The position numbers and the translations under genes were made by a program. This document shows positions 35,830 to 48,838 of a DNA stretch of 64,000 nucleotides, piece by piece. Position 1 is the first letter of the stretch; every line of letters starts with the position of its first letter. The DNA comes from Choanephora cucurbitarum (Eukaryota; Mucoromycota; Mucoromycetes; Mucorales; Choanephoraceae): positions 124,001-188,000 of the forward strand of contig JAIWNI010000024.1 in NCBI GenBank assembly GCA_025331435.1, read 5' to 3'. The notes beneath the pieces are model-generated. The model was not told where the DNA came from. It searched no databases and saw only the letters and a list, made by a program, of their open reading frames with translations.

Positions 35830-36624
35830 TTATAATAAAATAGCACTTTCAAATAGCTCATTAAAGTAGCTTTTACCTTGATTTGCAATCAATCCTGGCT
35901 TGCATACATTCTTTGAATTATGTGACCATTTGATCTCTTTGAGCGTTTGCATATCATTACTTGTCATATACTTGATGGATTGGTTTTCCTCCTTAGATGA
36001 TGGGCTTATTTCTATCAAAACTTCTTGAAAGTATTGTTGGCCTTGTTCAAACCTCTGAACTGTTTCTATATGCTCTATCTTGCCCGAAATACCAGCATCA
36101 CTATTTTTCAATCTATCATACCAAGTTCCATCAAGTGCGTCAAAGGCGAATGTAGCGAAAGAAATATCAACTGTAGTTATGTTCCGTGCTGATAAAACCA
36201 GTTTATCAAAGTTAGTATTGCTGAAACGACTCTTCAAGATTAATCTGGATGTCGGTTCATTGAATGAGATATGAGTTAGCAGAGCCAATGCATTAGAAGG
36301 TAGCCATTCGGCTGCTGGATTTGAAGCGCTTTGTATTTCAATATCAGAATCGAATTCCATCATTGAATTTCTCATGCTATAGATGTAGCCTTTCATATTC
36401 AAGATGGACAGAAAATGTGTTCATTAGCTTGCGTTGATTAATACTAGAGATTCATGATACAAACCAAACGAATTGAAATCATTTAGATTAGGGTTTAATG
36501 CTTGAGCAGGATCGAGACGTTGAGTGATTGGCCTTGTGCAACGTATGCTGCTGAAAAATCTTGTCAGAAGAGGTGAGCATGATACACAAGTAAAGTAGAC
36601 AAGTAAATAAGGTATTATGTACAT
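35830..36624 (-). CDS. unrecognised protein, two or more exons
   Basis: No family recognised. The main exon (35830 to about 36378) encodes EFDSDIEIQSASNPAAEWLP and a long soluble part with TTVDISFATFAFDALDGTWY, ending ELFESAILL. Upstream, a frame holding TRPITQRLDPAQALNPNLND is joined through a GTATCA...ATCTATAG intron (about 83 bp) to MRNSMMEFDSD; this join restores the frame across a TAA TGA pair. The start is uncertain: ATG at 36624 gives a hydrophobic N-terminus (MYIIPYLLVYFTCVSC), which could be a signal or a mitochondrial leader. It is divergent from the bS6m gene, about 250 bp apart, which favours but does not prove a mitochondrial role. Confidence 0.5.
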
Positions 36625-36874
36625 TCTCAATATATAGAAAAAAAATGATACAACAACAAAAGAAAATAGACTAAATAGAGAGATAAAGAAAGCAAGAGAA
36701 AAATATGTTAGAAGCTTGTTATATAGTATCAAAATTGATCGATTCCAATGTCAACTGCAACTGGCATTTCACACTTCGATTGCGCGTGACTCGCTTTTTA
36801 TGGTTGAAAAAAAGGTTCGCTCCCGGGGTTTTTATATGGCTATCAGGGCCTTCTTCTTTTCTTAACAATCTAAT

Positions 36875-37338
36875 ATGCCTTTCTACGAATTAGTCTGTAT
36901 AGCTCGTCATAACATTGTTGAGGTATGCTACAAAGAACCTAGAGAGAAGGAGACAGCTATGTTTAGCTAGAATATATGTACTCAGACAGAGTTCTTGTAG
37001 AGCAACTTGAAGGATCTTCTCAAGACATCAGCAAAGCATGTTCTCAACCGTGGAGGTGTTGTTCGTGGCTTTGACAACTGGGGCGACATGAAGATTCCTC
37101 ACAGAATCAAAAGACACCAAGAATACTTCACTGACGGAAGGTAAGACTGACAACCAGAACAGAACCAGCACTCGATTAACTCGCAAATAGATACTGGGCC
37201 ATGCACTTTGACGCCAACCCTCTCATCGTTCAAGATCTCGGCAAGAAGCTTTCAGTCGATACTCGTGTGCTGCGTCATACTTTCATTAAGCTCGGCGACA
37301 AGCTTGAAACTGTTGTTGCCAGACCTGACAAGACATAA
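36875..37338 (+). CDS. MRP17: mitochondrial small-subunit ribosomal protein bS6m
   Basis: Mitochondrial homologue of bacterial S6 in the small ribosomal subunit. Three exons: MPFYELVCIARHNIVE (start 36875), then NLKDLLKTSAKHVLNRGGVV RGFDNWGDMKIPHRIKR, then YWAMHFDANPLIVQDLGKKL ending ARPDKT at 37338. The pattern YELVCIAR...GGVVRGFDNWG...YWAMHFDA is that of S6. About 115 residues, normal for the mitochondrial form. The intron boundaries are GTATGC and GTAAGA with clear AG acceptors. Divergent from the unknown gene at 35830. Confidence 0.9.
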
Positions 37339-37645
37339 GAGTCTCATCATGAAATACGTTCTCTCAATCATCACAATCAATATTCATCCACTTTGCAGAC
37401 ATTCGATCTTAATTAATAGAGAAAATCAAAACTCTCCCTATTATTTTTTCTTGTAAATACATAGAACTTTTTTCAAAAAAAAAAGGACGAGGAAAAGGAT
37501 GGTATGCTTATTACATACATAGATTGATTTCTTCAATTGAAAGGCTATGGTATGATTTGAAGAGAATGACAAATGGATTTTTTTTTTATTGAATGGTTGA
37601 ATCTACAAGATAATGAAATTAAAGTATGTACGTGAGTGTGGGTGT
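37339..37645. other. tail-to-tail spacer of bS6m and PRP8
   Basis: About 300 bp of 3' flanks from both genes, with an A-run near 37480 and a T-run near 37580. Nothing further seen. Confidence 0.4.
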
Positions 37646-40600
37646 TTAAGCAAAAGCGTCTTCAATATCTGCTTCGGTTGTTGCTTCAGTTTCACTACTG
37701 AAGTTCATGAAATGAGCAGCACGATGAGATTCGTGATAGAACTCCTTTGGTACATCCAAAACAAGTCTGTAGTTCATATTAGCACTGAATTGAGCTCCCA
37801 TGACTAAAAAAAAAAAGAGATTAGTTTGATTTTCATGAATAGCAATAAAGAAATAAAACACTTACAGTTGTAGTTCCAAGTTTCAGAAGGTACCATAAAG
37901 TGACCAAGGAAACGGTCAGACAACAGAATTTGAACCTTTTCACCGTGTGTAGGCAAGTAACCTTGAGGTTGACTTCCAGGATCGACATTGTTCTTACCCC
38001 ATTCAAAGCCAGCAGGAGACAATTTGTAGGCAGTCAAAGAGCATGAACCAGGTGTAAATGAACATGTCAAGGTAATTGTCTTTTCACCATCCCAAGCTCT
38101 GTTACCAGCCAACATCTTAGCATGGGTGGTTACGTCTTGAGGTGAGATATTCATCAATTCTTGAGGTTGAGTGTGGATCCAACCCAAGGGTTCCAAATCG
38201 TTCAAGTACTCATGCTCAGGGAAAGTGCTGGGCAGGTGAACAGTTTGATGTGTACCCCATTGAGGAGGAATGACAATACAGCGGATTTCCTTGACGTTAG
38301 GTGCATCAGGAGGACTGACACCATACAGGAAACCAGCAATTTGTGTACGCAGATCAGAAATAGTAATGAATCGCTTCAAGACGTTCTTGGGCATCACATA
38401 AGTGTAGGTGTTTTCGTGAATATCATCAGAGTTGACATAGATATGGTTGGTTCTCAAATGCAAGTTAGTAGCAGAGATAGCACGAATACGCCATTCTGTC
38501 TTGCTAGAGAATGTAGCTTGTTCATAATTACTGGTGGTTGTAACGACGATTTCATCACCATGAATGTTACGAGTCTTAGTGGTAACTGCTGTCAATTGTG
38601 ATTGCTCCTTTGTTTGCTTCTCAATTTCAGCAATCTGTTGACGTTGCAGAGAAGGTGCTTGAATTTCCATACCCAAGATGATATCTCTGATTTCGGATTG
38701 AGTAAGAGAGGCCACGTTGACGTTGTTCTTTTTACCGTAATCGGCCAAAATCAAATCCTTCAATTGAACTTCAACCTTAGCCCATTCTTCGTCAGAAAGA
38801 GTAGGCCAGATATGATGAGGCTCTGTGATCGTGCTTCTGTCAGGACGTAAAATCAACTTGGTCTTTTCAGTGTTGACATGCAAAGCACGAAGGATAAGAA
38901 CCAAACGAGAGAAGGCAGTGTAAGAAGAGAAACTCTTGAGCCAATCATCATACAAGTTAAACAAGACCATTTGAGGCTCAGTAGCCTTCAAAATCAAATC
39001 ACCAAACTTCTCAACCTTAAGACAGGCTTGGAAAGGCAATTGAAGTTCAGAACCCTTGATGACGATGTTGGGGAAATCAAGCAAGTGGACTTCCAGAGGA
39101 TCCAACATACCCTTTCTGGTAACAATGATTTGCTTAGGTTGTTCTTCAACAGGCAATGAACGAATCAAGGCAGCTACTTCTTCAGCTGTCTTCCATTTAG
39201 CCAATTGACCAAGACGCTTTTGACCAGCCCAGACAGAGGTGTGAATGATCTTCAAGAAGAGTTGACCAGTACGAGGGTTGAAGATAAAGATAGCACCGTT
39301 AATAGGCTTGGTGGTCAAGTTACCTTCGAATGTCTTGTGAATAGTAACACGGTATACGTTGGTATCGTCAACAAACCAAATAATTTGGTTACTAAACAGT
39401 TCACCATAGTTGGTTGAAGACAAGTAGGGTTCAGTAGGTTCAGAAGAGTAAAGTTGAAGAGCCTTTCTGATACGTTCACGAAGAACGTAAAGAGCAGGGT
39501 TGGCCTTCATGATCTTGGACATAGCCTGTTGAACAAGGGGCTTCATACCAGGAATCCAGTTACCGTAAGCAGAGTACATGTTGTAAGCCAAATCAATACC
39601 GACCATAAGACCAGTTGGTGAAGGATAGATACTCATGTTGTCAGTAGTGTAATCCAAGAACTTGGCACGTGTGTATCTTTCGATATCATGAGAATCAAAG
39701 TCACCCCATCTCAATTGAATATCGAGCCAGTACTTGGTAGTGGTAGGACCATCCATGACATCCTTAGGATCGTTCAAAAGTGAAGGACGAGAGACAGGCC
39801 ACTTGTAGGCAGCAAACAACAAGATATCAGAGGCAGATGAGTTCATCTTGTAAGACTTTCTAGGGTGAATAGTTTCCTTCTGGACAGTTTCGATCTGTAG
39901 AGCTTCCAATTCACGATCAAACACTTGAGCGAAATCCATAGTCAAAGCTTCGTGGATCTTCTGCCACAAGTGAGCACGGAAAATTTGGATAAGAGAGATC
40001 TTGAGGGTAGGAATCTTACCGTGCATGAAAATACCAGTCAAATCAAGTTGGACTTGGAAACCGACATACACATTAGAACGGTTAATGGTAGGACTGAACC
40101 AGAGAGTGAAACGACGGTTAGGAATTTGATTCAAACCGGATCTTTGAGCATTAGTAAGCTTCTTTGTCTGCATACTAGCTTCGAAACCAGAAGCCTTTTC
40201 CCAGAAGAGACCTTCCCAAGAAGTGTAACCAAGAGCCTTGAACAGAGTGTGTTCCAGGATACTTTCGATACCACCGAGAGCTTGGATCATATCTGTACGG
40301 TAATTGTTCAAGTTCCACAACTTACCATCATGACGTTGATGAGTCCACCAGAAAGGATTGTTCTTGAGCACTTGGTATTGCTTGAAATCGGTACGAACAC
40401 GCCAACCCTTATCGTAAGCCAAAGTGTGTCTATCCTTTTGGAAAAGAGTGTTGATACGAGGAATACCACGATCCCAAGAATCTTCAAGATCTTCAAGTGT
40501 CAATCTTCTGTTTTGAGCATTGGCTTCTTGTCGCTTCAATGCATATTCAGCCCAGACACGTTGAGAGTCAACAAATTCAGATTCCCATGATTGGATGTAA

Positions 40601-43600
40601 CGGTACAAGTTGGGGATAAGAGCATCTTCATCATGACTCATACCTGAACGGAAGTGAGTGATACCAGTGTCCGTTTGCTTGGACCAACGCAAATCAGATT
40701 GAGGAATGAGAATGTGACCCATAGAGAGCATACCAAGACCACCAAGTTCCTTGGGTGTCATGAAGACCACAGGAGGGAAACGAGAAGGCATCTTGGAGTT
40801 AAGACCAATCTTGACACGAGTCTGGATCTTGTTCTCACACTTGACAAGCAAATCAAGTAATTCACGGGTGTGCACAACAGCTTCACGGTAATAGGTCATC
40901 AAACCAATCAAGGCTGTGTTCCACTTGTTGGCAATCTTACTGAAAGTAGTAGAACCGGAAGCCATGAGGATTTGACGAATACGGTTATGGAATCGATCCA
41001 TTGATTCTTGATCGACACGCAAATAGGCCTGAGCAGTTCTTTCTTTGGTTTGTTCGTTAACCAAGTTCCAAACACCATCTCTAAGGGTGAATTCTTCGTT
41101 CATACTTCTGATCTTGGGTAAGATACGAACTTCGAAACCACACATAGAGAAGAGCAAGTTCGGGTTATCCTTGGAATAGACACTGACAAAGCTAGTGTCC
41201 CATTCGATCGTGGTCAATGAACGAGGAAGACGGTTCTTGATATCCCAAAAGACAGCACGACCCAAGTTAACATCATGCTTCATCAGACGCATACGACAGT
41301 CTCGAGGCCAGCATTTCTTATTGTTGTAACCCACGATGTTTTCAAAGTTAGGATCGGGATGTTCTGTCAAGTAACGCTGAATGAGATCACGGGCTTCATC
41401 TGCAGTAAAGCGGAAGAAGATATGGATACGGTCGATGTAACGAGAATAGAGACGGATAGGATGACGGGTCTCGGTATCCACATCACGGTATTGCAAGAAG
41501 TCGTTAGGCAGCTGAGGAGGACCGGCCATTTCACTAGCACGGTGAAGACCCAAGACCAAAAGATCCAACACGAGACCATAGTATTGGAAGATGAAAGAGG
41601 CAAATTGAAGACCACGGATCAGACCAAAGGCATTGACGTGGTTCATGTCCTTGTAACTCAGCACAACGTTGTTCTTGGCAGTAGCGTAGTCGGCCAAGTT
41701 GTGATCGAGAATCAGACGCAAGAGACGACCCAAGAGAGTCAAATCGATCTTTTCGTAGACACGGCTGAAGGAGGTTTCCATCATGACGTTACATTGACCT
41801 TCTGTTGTATCCCATACATCAGTCAAGTTGTTGATACCTTGACACCACTTGTAGACCAACAATGGTGGAGGCTCAGAATCAGATGGCTTGATCCATGCAG
41901 GGAAGAGATGACGCTTGTCGGCTTCGTACCAGAGGTATTGGTCAAGATAGGCATCTGTGATCTTCTCAAGAGGTTCAATGTCATAGACAGGAATCAAGTG
42001 AGAATAAAGATCCATGAATTCAATACCAACTTCCTTAAAGGCACGTTGGGTCAACAAGAGACGCTTGATTCTAGAGAGTGCTTCGTGAGGATTATCATAG
42101 GCTTGTTCGATCAAACCTAATTCTTCTCTCTGACTCTGGTTCAAACGACCTTGGACTGAATAAGCTTCACGAAGACGTTCAAGAGCAAGGATCAACAACT
42201 TGGTATCGTGCTTGTAAGAAAGAGGAGGGAAGGGAATAGGAGAGAATTTTCTGCTTTCGAGCCAGTGGACAGTAGAAGTATAGATGGCAACAGCTTCTTC
42301 GGCTGTGATATAAGGACCGTCCTTCAAGTAGTTGTGTTGACGTTCTTGTTCTGCCTTGAGCCAGAGACGAGTCAAACGACCCAGGTTCTTACGACAGATG
42401 GTCTTATCTACAGTAGCACCTCTTCTGATACGTTCACGGTTATAGTGAGCGACACTGGTCCACCAATCAGCCTTGGCCTTGATATAACGCAAAATCATGT
42501 TTTCAATAGGAGCAGGCATACCAGGTACCTTCCAGGGTATGTTAGCCTTCCAAGCTCTCCAAGCTTCGGAAAGATGTTGAAGAATGGTACGCGATTTGTT
42601 ACCCTTGACACCTTCGGGCATGGCATCCATGATATCATGAAGAACAGCAGCTCTTAGTTCCAAATCGTAATGAGAATCCACACGTTGCTTTGTGACCGTC
42701 TTGGCAATACCCTTACTGTGTCTACCTTCAAATTGACGAGCAAGCAAGTTACCTAACCAACGTTCCAACAAGGGTACGATACCACGCATAAAGAAGAGCC
42801 AGACTCTCCATCCAGGAGCCCAGATACCGACACCAGGACCCTTACCGACAGGGCCTGTGTTGAAACGATAATAGATCAAATGCTTCAAATCCTTACACAT
42901 ACGGATCTGTCTCATCAAACGGTACTTGTAACGATACATACCAGTCAATTGACCGACGTGAGCGAAAATGTATTGAAGACCATCTGCCAATTGAAAAGCG
43001 TCCACGTTACCGAGACGGTATTGGACATGGGAGTCCACAATCAGCTTCGTGAGACGCAAGATTTCTCTACACAGATGGAAAGCGTTACCGAAACGAGACT
43101 TCTTTCTTTCCTTGGTCGTCAATGTCTTGACAGGCTTCAAGTTGAAGTTGTAATCGAGATGAAGGTAGTTCAAGTTCTTTCTGTGAATCAATAAGTTTAG
43201 CATGTTGTAACCTTGACGACAGACTTGAAGACCAGCTTCGACCCAATCAATTTGAGTGGTTTGGAAAAATTTAGTTGCCTTCAGACTGCGGAAAAGGTAT
43301 TTCTTGTTCAAAGCCTTAGGAGGACGATGATGAAGGGCATTCAAGACGTAACATTTAAGCAGCTTTTGGTAAGAGACACGCACCTTCACGGGCTGTCCAG
43401 CAGGGCAGTGTTCTAAATACCAACTCTTGACAAGAGGCACATCTTGAGCACGACGGGTACGACCAGATCGCTTATCGAAGGGATGAGGTGCCCAGTAGAG
43501 AGCAATGGCATTGGATGTGTTTTCAGTGTACAACTCAGTGTCATCCAAGAAGGGAACAACTTCTGTAGGCAATGTGAATTCAGTATCTTCCTCTTCGTCA

Positions 43601-44816
43601 CCAAAGATCTCATCCTCATGTCGAGTACCAGCACCATCGATAGTACGAGAAGAGATAGGGTTGATGATAGGGTCGAAATAGTAAGCAGGAAGATCAGGAT
43701 CTTCAGACTTGACATAGACCACAGCAGGGTAATGATACCAAGATACCTTGACACTACGAGGAAGCGAATTGTACAAGAAGGGAAAAGCAATCTTGTATTC
43801 TGTACGGACAGGCTGACGAATGATGATCTTGTTGATATCGTTGAATTCGTTCCAATCGTCGTCTGCTGTATCCATGTCACGGTAAAGAGGCTCGAATTTA
43901 GGACCACCAGGAATGGCCATACTCAAGGCCTTTGCTGTAAAGAAGGAATTGAGATCGAATAGATAAAAGTAGTTCTTGTCATTCAGATCAGACAAGAGTT
44001 GATTGGCAATACGATACAAAGTAGACATGATGGGCAAGTTCAGACGCCATTGACGATAGGTAGGGCCATTGACGAACTTGGTGTCCATCAAGGGCTTATT
44101 ATCGTAAAACCAGTCGAAAATGGCATCGTCTTCCTCTTCATCCAGTTCCATCTGAATAGCTTCTAATGGTTCGACATCCATGATATTGTCACCATAATCA
44201 AGTGGAGGTTCTTCATCATCGAAAGGTGGGAAACGCATACGCTTGAAATGTCTTCTGTCACGCTTTTCTCTACGCATCATGATCCACATAGAGCCCCATT
44301 GAGCGATATAGACAGGTTCAATAACCCAGGGAATTTCGTTGACAAAAGTGATAGCACCAGTGATATGGTACAATACATTGACTTCGCGCACTTGTTCCCA
44401 AGGCATAGGCATGTTTTCCAATAGCTTAAGGACAGCATGTGGCACATATTTCAATGCACCAAGATAGATACGCTTATCGTGTCTGAATTTCTTTGCTGTC
44501 ATATCACCGTGATCTTTAATGATCTTTCGAAGATGTTCAGGAGGCATTTCAGCCTTTTCGTGCTCAATGAAGCCTAATGACGAACATGGTTAGCCAAGAT
44601 GCTTGTGAACACCATGTTTACCTTACCAAACTTTCTCTTTTCACCGTAGCGCTTGTTTTGTAATTGCTGCCATTTTCTTGCCTTTTCTTTTAATTTATCT
44701 TCGTGGCTCTTTTCGGTTTCAGGATTGGCTTCATAGGCATATTGATCGTATTGATTGGAGTAAGCAGAAGGTGCTCCACCTACTGGAACAGGCATTTCAT
44801 GCTCGTTACTGGCCAT
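37646..44816 (-). CDS. PRP8: pre-mRNA-splicing factor Prp8
   Basis: Core protein of U5 snRNP and of the catalytic centre of the spliceosome. Three exons. Exon 1 (44816 to about 44627) has the disordered start [17 protein letters not shown] and ends RKFG. A 55-bp intron leads to a giant exon of about 6.7 kb, from [17 protein letters not shown] to WNYN, and the last exon (37803 to 37646) reads [20 protein letters not shown] ... ADIEDAFA. The protein is about 2,340 residues, collinear with human PRPF8 over reverse-transcriptase-like, endonuclease-like, RNaseH-like and Jab1/MPN regions, so it is full length. No intein interrupts it, although PRP8 inteins are common in other fungi. The opposite strand shows many long open frames, a shadow of strong codon bias. 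Confidence 0.98.
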
Positions 44817-46143
44817 AATTAAATTATTCTCTCTCTTTTTTTTTTAATGTCTCTGTAGTGTTATCGACAATTGTTTTATTCTGTCACTTTCTTATATACT
44901 ATAAAATGAGAGTCATTAGCATCCATAAAAAAAAAAAGAAAAATAACATCACGCGTACCTAGAGCAAAAACAAAAACTGTACGTCTACTATTTATGTTTG
45001 CACTAAAGATGGTTAAAAGAAAGTGATTAAAGAAAATAAAAGAAGGAATATGGTGTATAGAAAGAGAGAATACGAGTTAAAGAAAAGAGAAAAAAAAAAC
45101 TCGCTGCGACAACATGATGTTTAATTTTTAAACGTCAGTTTGTGACAGTGGTTTTGAAATCTGTGGGATTTTCTCAAGTAGTCAAAGTGGGAGTCATTGA
45201 CCTGAACTTTGCTTCTAGTTTAGATGAGTTGTTTACTATTGTGGAAATAATGTTTATTTAGAGAAAGAGATAGCTGAACAGATGAGAATGTTGTCATATC
45301 ATTTCTTTTCAAAAGCCCCTCAATGTAGCCTGTTAATCCAATTACTGCTCAAGGATATTCAACAGCAGGCAATAAAAAATAAGTGGTGCTTGTTTTCATG
45401 ATACTGAAGAGAAGTATACAATTTTGACAGAAAGTAAGATGTGTATCATGTCTATTTGAAATGGTGAAAGAAATAGATCTGATTTATATATATATATATA
45501 TCAGAGAAAGTAAAAGCAGATCCAAATAGGCGAAATAAGAAGGCTCATGTCTATGATTTTAGCCTACCTCTTGAATTGATGTACTTCTCTTGAAACAGAA
45601 GCATAGGACAAACAAGGTAGTTTATACCCCCCCCCTCCAAAGATCCATTCAGTTCAGGACATAATGACTAAAACGAGGTTTGAATACTATAGTAAATAGT
45701 CAATGCTATCTTACTGTTCAATATAAGTCCAAGAAAGAAACAAAGATAGCTTCTTAATTCAGCCATCATCTTGTGCATCTAGATCATGAATTGAGTTTAT
45801 AAAAATAAAATTATTATCTTGCTATGCAGCCCATTTTGAACTAAGCCAAGTAATAGAGATCAAGTGTTCTTTAGTTGATACATGATAGAAGCAGACAGTT
45901 GTCATTACACTGCTTTATGTCCAGTTATCTAATGCAACAGATACCTGTAAAAGCCCATTTACCCCGCCTTTTCTTTTTTAAGGCTCAGTTTAGATCGTTT
46001 TGGATTAAACTTCTTCTAATATTAGTTACTTTATTGACTGATAAGGATTACTTTAAAGAGATTAAGCTTATAAGATAAACTACTATAATACATATTTAAC
46101 AATTCAATAATAAAATGTGGTGGAGGGGAATATAAGCTTTCTT
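44817..46143. other. intergenic, no gene recognised
   Basis: About 1.3 kb between PRP8 (start) and the 3' end of the Ser/Thr-rich protein gene. It contains an AT dinucleotide run at about 45484-45500 and a C9-10 homopolymer near 45628. No gene. Confidence 0.45.
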
Positions 46144-47307
46144 TTAGACTTCATTAGGTACATGTCTAGACATTCTTCGACCAGAACTAGTGGTAGTTGT
46201 ATCATAATCTATTTCATCAGGCACATGTCTATCACCAGTATGATTCATCATGATATTCTGTTGAGGTGGATAATAAGGATCATAACCATTGTTATTGTAA
46301 TAATAAGGTGAATTGGTGGTATTGACTGGTTCATAAGCCTGAACAAAAGGTCGTGGCTTTGTTGCTTGGGATGACATGGTGCCAGTTACATTTGTGGGGC
46401 CTGTATATTGACTACCATTCTCATAATAATTGTTGTATTCTTGAGGAGGACTGATGGCATGTTTACCTCCAGAATCCATAGGTTCATCTGTATAGAGATT
46501 GGCTGTCTGTGTCTTCTTGCTCTTACGACGTTTCATCAGAATGAAAGCAATGGCACCTAATGAAACTAGTTTAGAAACAAGCAACCCATGATCTTTATTT
46601 TATTTTACCTATTAATGCAAGACCAGCCACACCACCGACAACACCACCAGCAATAGGACCTGCATTTGAACTGCTACTGCTATTGGTGCTTGGGTCATAC
46701 GGAATTGAGGTAGGTTCATTTGTGACATAGGCAGAATAAGAAGTGGATGTGATTGTACGGACAACTGAACCAGAAGAGGAAACACTCACAATAGGAACAG
46801 CAGACGATCGAGTCACGGCTCTTGTGACAGTTGTGCTAGCTGGAATAGTAGTTGAACTAACTACAGAAGAAGTAAGTCTTATGGGTGACGATGTTTCTAA
46901 ACTCGTCGTCCTACCAGGAAATCCATTGGTATTGGATTGTCTCTATTATAATAAGGGTTATGTCATTGTGTGTCACCTTTAATCTAAACTGGGAAACTTA
47001 CATTCGAGGTAGATTCGGGCTGTTCAAAAGTAGTAGTAGTAGTAGTAATAGGACGAACATCATTCGAGGTGGTAGTACTAATTGGCTGTTCCCTTGTGGT
47101 TGTTGTGGTTGCTGTAGTAGATATGTTATCAACTGTTGTCGTTGTTGTTGGTGCTGCAGTTGTTGTTGGTACTATAGTTGTTGTTGGTTCTGTTGTACCT
47201 GAAGTAGGAGCAACAGTTGTGCCTGCATCACTAGGCACTTCATTACCACTCAGTTGAGTAGTGGGTGTAGCATTTGCATCATTGCCACCAGTTACTGAAA
47301 CATCCAT
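46144..47307 (-). CDS. Ser/Thr-rich single-TM cell-surface-like protein
   Basis: Three exons. The N-terminal region is dominated by Thr and Ser (PTTTIVPTTTAAPTTTTTV), typical of heavily O-mannosylated fungal surface proteins. A TM helix follows a Ser/Asn stretch: SSSNAGPIAGGVVGGVAGL, then AIAFILMKRRKSKK as the cytoplasmic stop-transfer. The cytosolic tail is rich in Asn/Tyr/Pro (NNGYDPYYPPQQN) and ends RHVPNEV. This resembles the Mid2/WSC cell-wall-stress-sensor layout, but no WSC domain is seen and no signal peptide: the start MDVSVTGGNDANATPTTQ is hydrophilic. An upstream signal exon could have been missed, or the TM acts as a reverse signal-anchor. Repeats of ACN codons make parts of it low-complexity. 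Confidence 0.7.
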
Positions 47308-47652
47308 TGTAGTTTAAAAGGGGGGGGGTATTGAAATGAAAAAAAAAAGAGAGAGAATTAAAAAAAAATAAAAATAAAAAAATCACACTTAAAACAATGT
47401 TGAGTCGGAAGTGTAACCAATGCGGTTGATTCAAAAAAAAAAATTTTTTTTTTTATCCGTTCTGAAAAAATAAAAAAAGTGATTGTCCATTTTCGCTAAA
47501 AATATACTTTAACACTAAAACCTTAATAAGAAACTGATTGGATGATCAACTTTATTTCTGAGTTTAAACCTCTTTTATTCTTTCTAAGCATCCATTGCTT
47601 AAACTAAGCCTTATAGCTTGTTATGTACAAAATCTATATTTATATATATATG
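47308..47652. other. intergenic, G9 run and A/T runs
   Basis: Upstream of the Ser/Thr-rich gene. It has a run of nine G at about 47320-47328 and long A/T homopolymers (47340-47460), with no gene. Confidence 0.45.
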
Positions 47653-48744
47653 CTATGCTTGTGGAGTATCTTCATTTGTTTGATTGATACCCAATAGACT
47701 CTCAATATTGTACTTCTTTAGCTTATTGAAATCATGCACTACAGATAACATACAGATATTCTTACAAAGGGGAAAATGATCATTATCAGTTATTGTTCTT
47801 TATCAGATAGTGTATATGTTTTTACCTGACAAATCTCAGCAATCACTGTTAATTCAGGATCCTTCAAATCCACCTTATGTCCTGGTCCAACAGCAGCAGC
47901 CAATGCATTGATCACATCCATACGCTGAAGCTTATTACAGTTACGTACTCGACAGGCAATAGCAAACTATCAAATGAGTTACTCATTCAGTTCATTGGGA
48001 CTGTATGGCTTCTCTTACTTTTCTCGAAATAACATTGTCTTCACTATCCTTTTGATTGAAATGAGCTTCAAAGACTGATTTAGCAGCCTTTTCGATATCT
48101 GGAAGATTGGCTTGACATGTCTTTTCTACAGGAAGGTATCTTGAAATATAGCGTGTGGTTTTGATCTGCTTTTGATCCAAATCTGTCAACATATGATGAA
48201 CAAGTTTAACTGGTTCAATGGGTGGACTGACACGGATAAAGGCCACTAAAACAAGCTAAAGGATGAGATGACAGGATTAGCTTTATCTATCTATTGTTTA
48301 CCACAATCAGTGCCAGTAGTGATATTGGCAAATCGTTTCTTCTCTTTAGGCTTCTTAAGGGCAGCTACTTCTTTAGCAATAGCAGCCTCTAAATCATCTT
48401 CTGAATCTTCTTTTTCTGTCTCTTTGTTATCGATAGGGTAAAGTGCATCACCATACTACAGAGATAGTTAGATATAACCTCACTACTGTCATCTACTTTA
48501 CTCTAGATAGGATATCAATAGCTTCCTTTACTGCACGACTCTCTTTGCCACGACTACACATCACAATGACACCTGCCATATCTGGTGTGATATTAAAGCT
48601 GCTTTTACTGCCGCCTGTTTGAGTATCCTATTTTGTTGTCAGTATCTATTTGGTATAAAACACATTTGTACTTACTTTGGCACAGTGATAGATCTTTTGC
48701 TTCTTTTTCTTATTCGCACCTGAAGTAGCAGCACGTTTAGACAT
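47653..48744 (-). CDS. TAN1: THUMP-domain tRNA acetylation cofactor Tan1
   Basis: Tan1/THUMPD1 binds tRNA-Leu and tRNA-Ser and recruits the acetyltransferase Kre33/NAT10 to form ac4C12. Six exons. The start is MSKRAATSGANKKKKQKIYH (48744), followed by SSFNITPDMAGVIVMCSRGK and the acidic linker EKEDSEDDLEAAIAKEVAAL. The THUMP domain has KRFANITTGTDC, FIRVSPPIEPVKLVHHMLTD, RYISRYLPVEKTC, FAIACRVRNCNKLQRMDVI, and VDLKDPELTVIAEICQN with the final KKYNIESLLGIN. About 280 residues, as in the family. The motif GxxxEIC matches. No neighbour is functionally linked; NCS6, another tRNA-modification gene, lies at 9.7 kb. Confidence 0.92.
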
Positions 48745-48838
48745 AGTTAAGAAAATAAGAAAAAAAAATAAGATATAAATTTAAAATTTTTCTTTCTCTC
48801 TTTCTTTTTATTGATTCTCCGAAACAAATTAAGCTTTT

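Noticed and set aside
36781..36835. GGTTCGCTCCCGGGG resembling a tRNA T-arm
   Set aside because: No acceptor or anticodon stem in the flanks; it lies in the bS6m promoter.
37804..44547. Long plus-strand ORFs opposite PRP8
   Set aside because: They mirror the codon-biased PRP8 exon and have no motifs; the minus strand is collinear with Prp8 throughout.
37646..44816. PRP8 intein
   Set aside because: The protein is of normal length and runs without an insertion at the usual intein sites.
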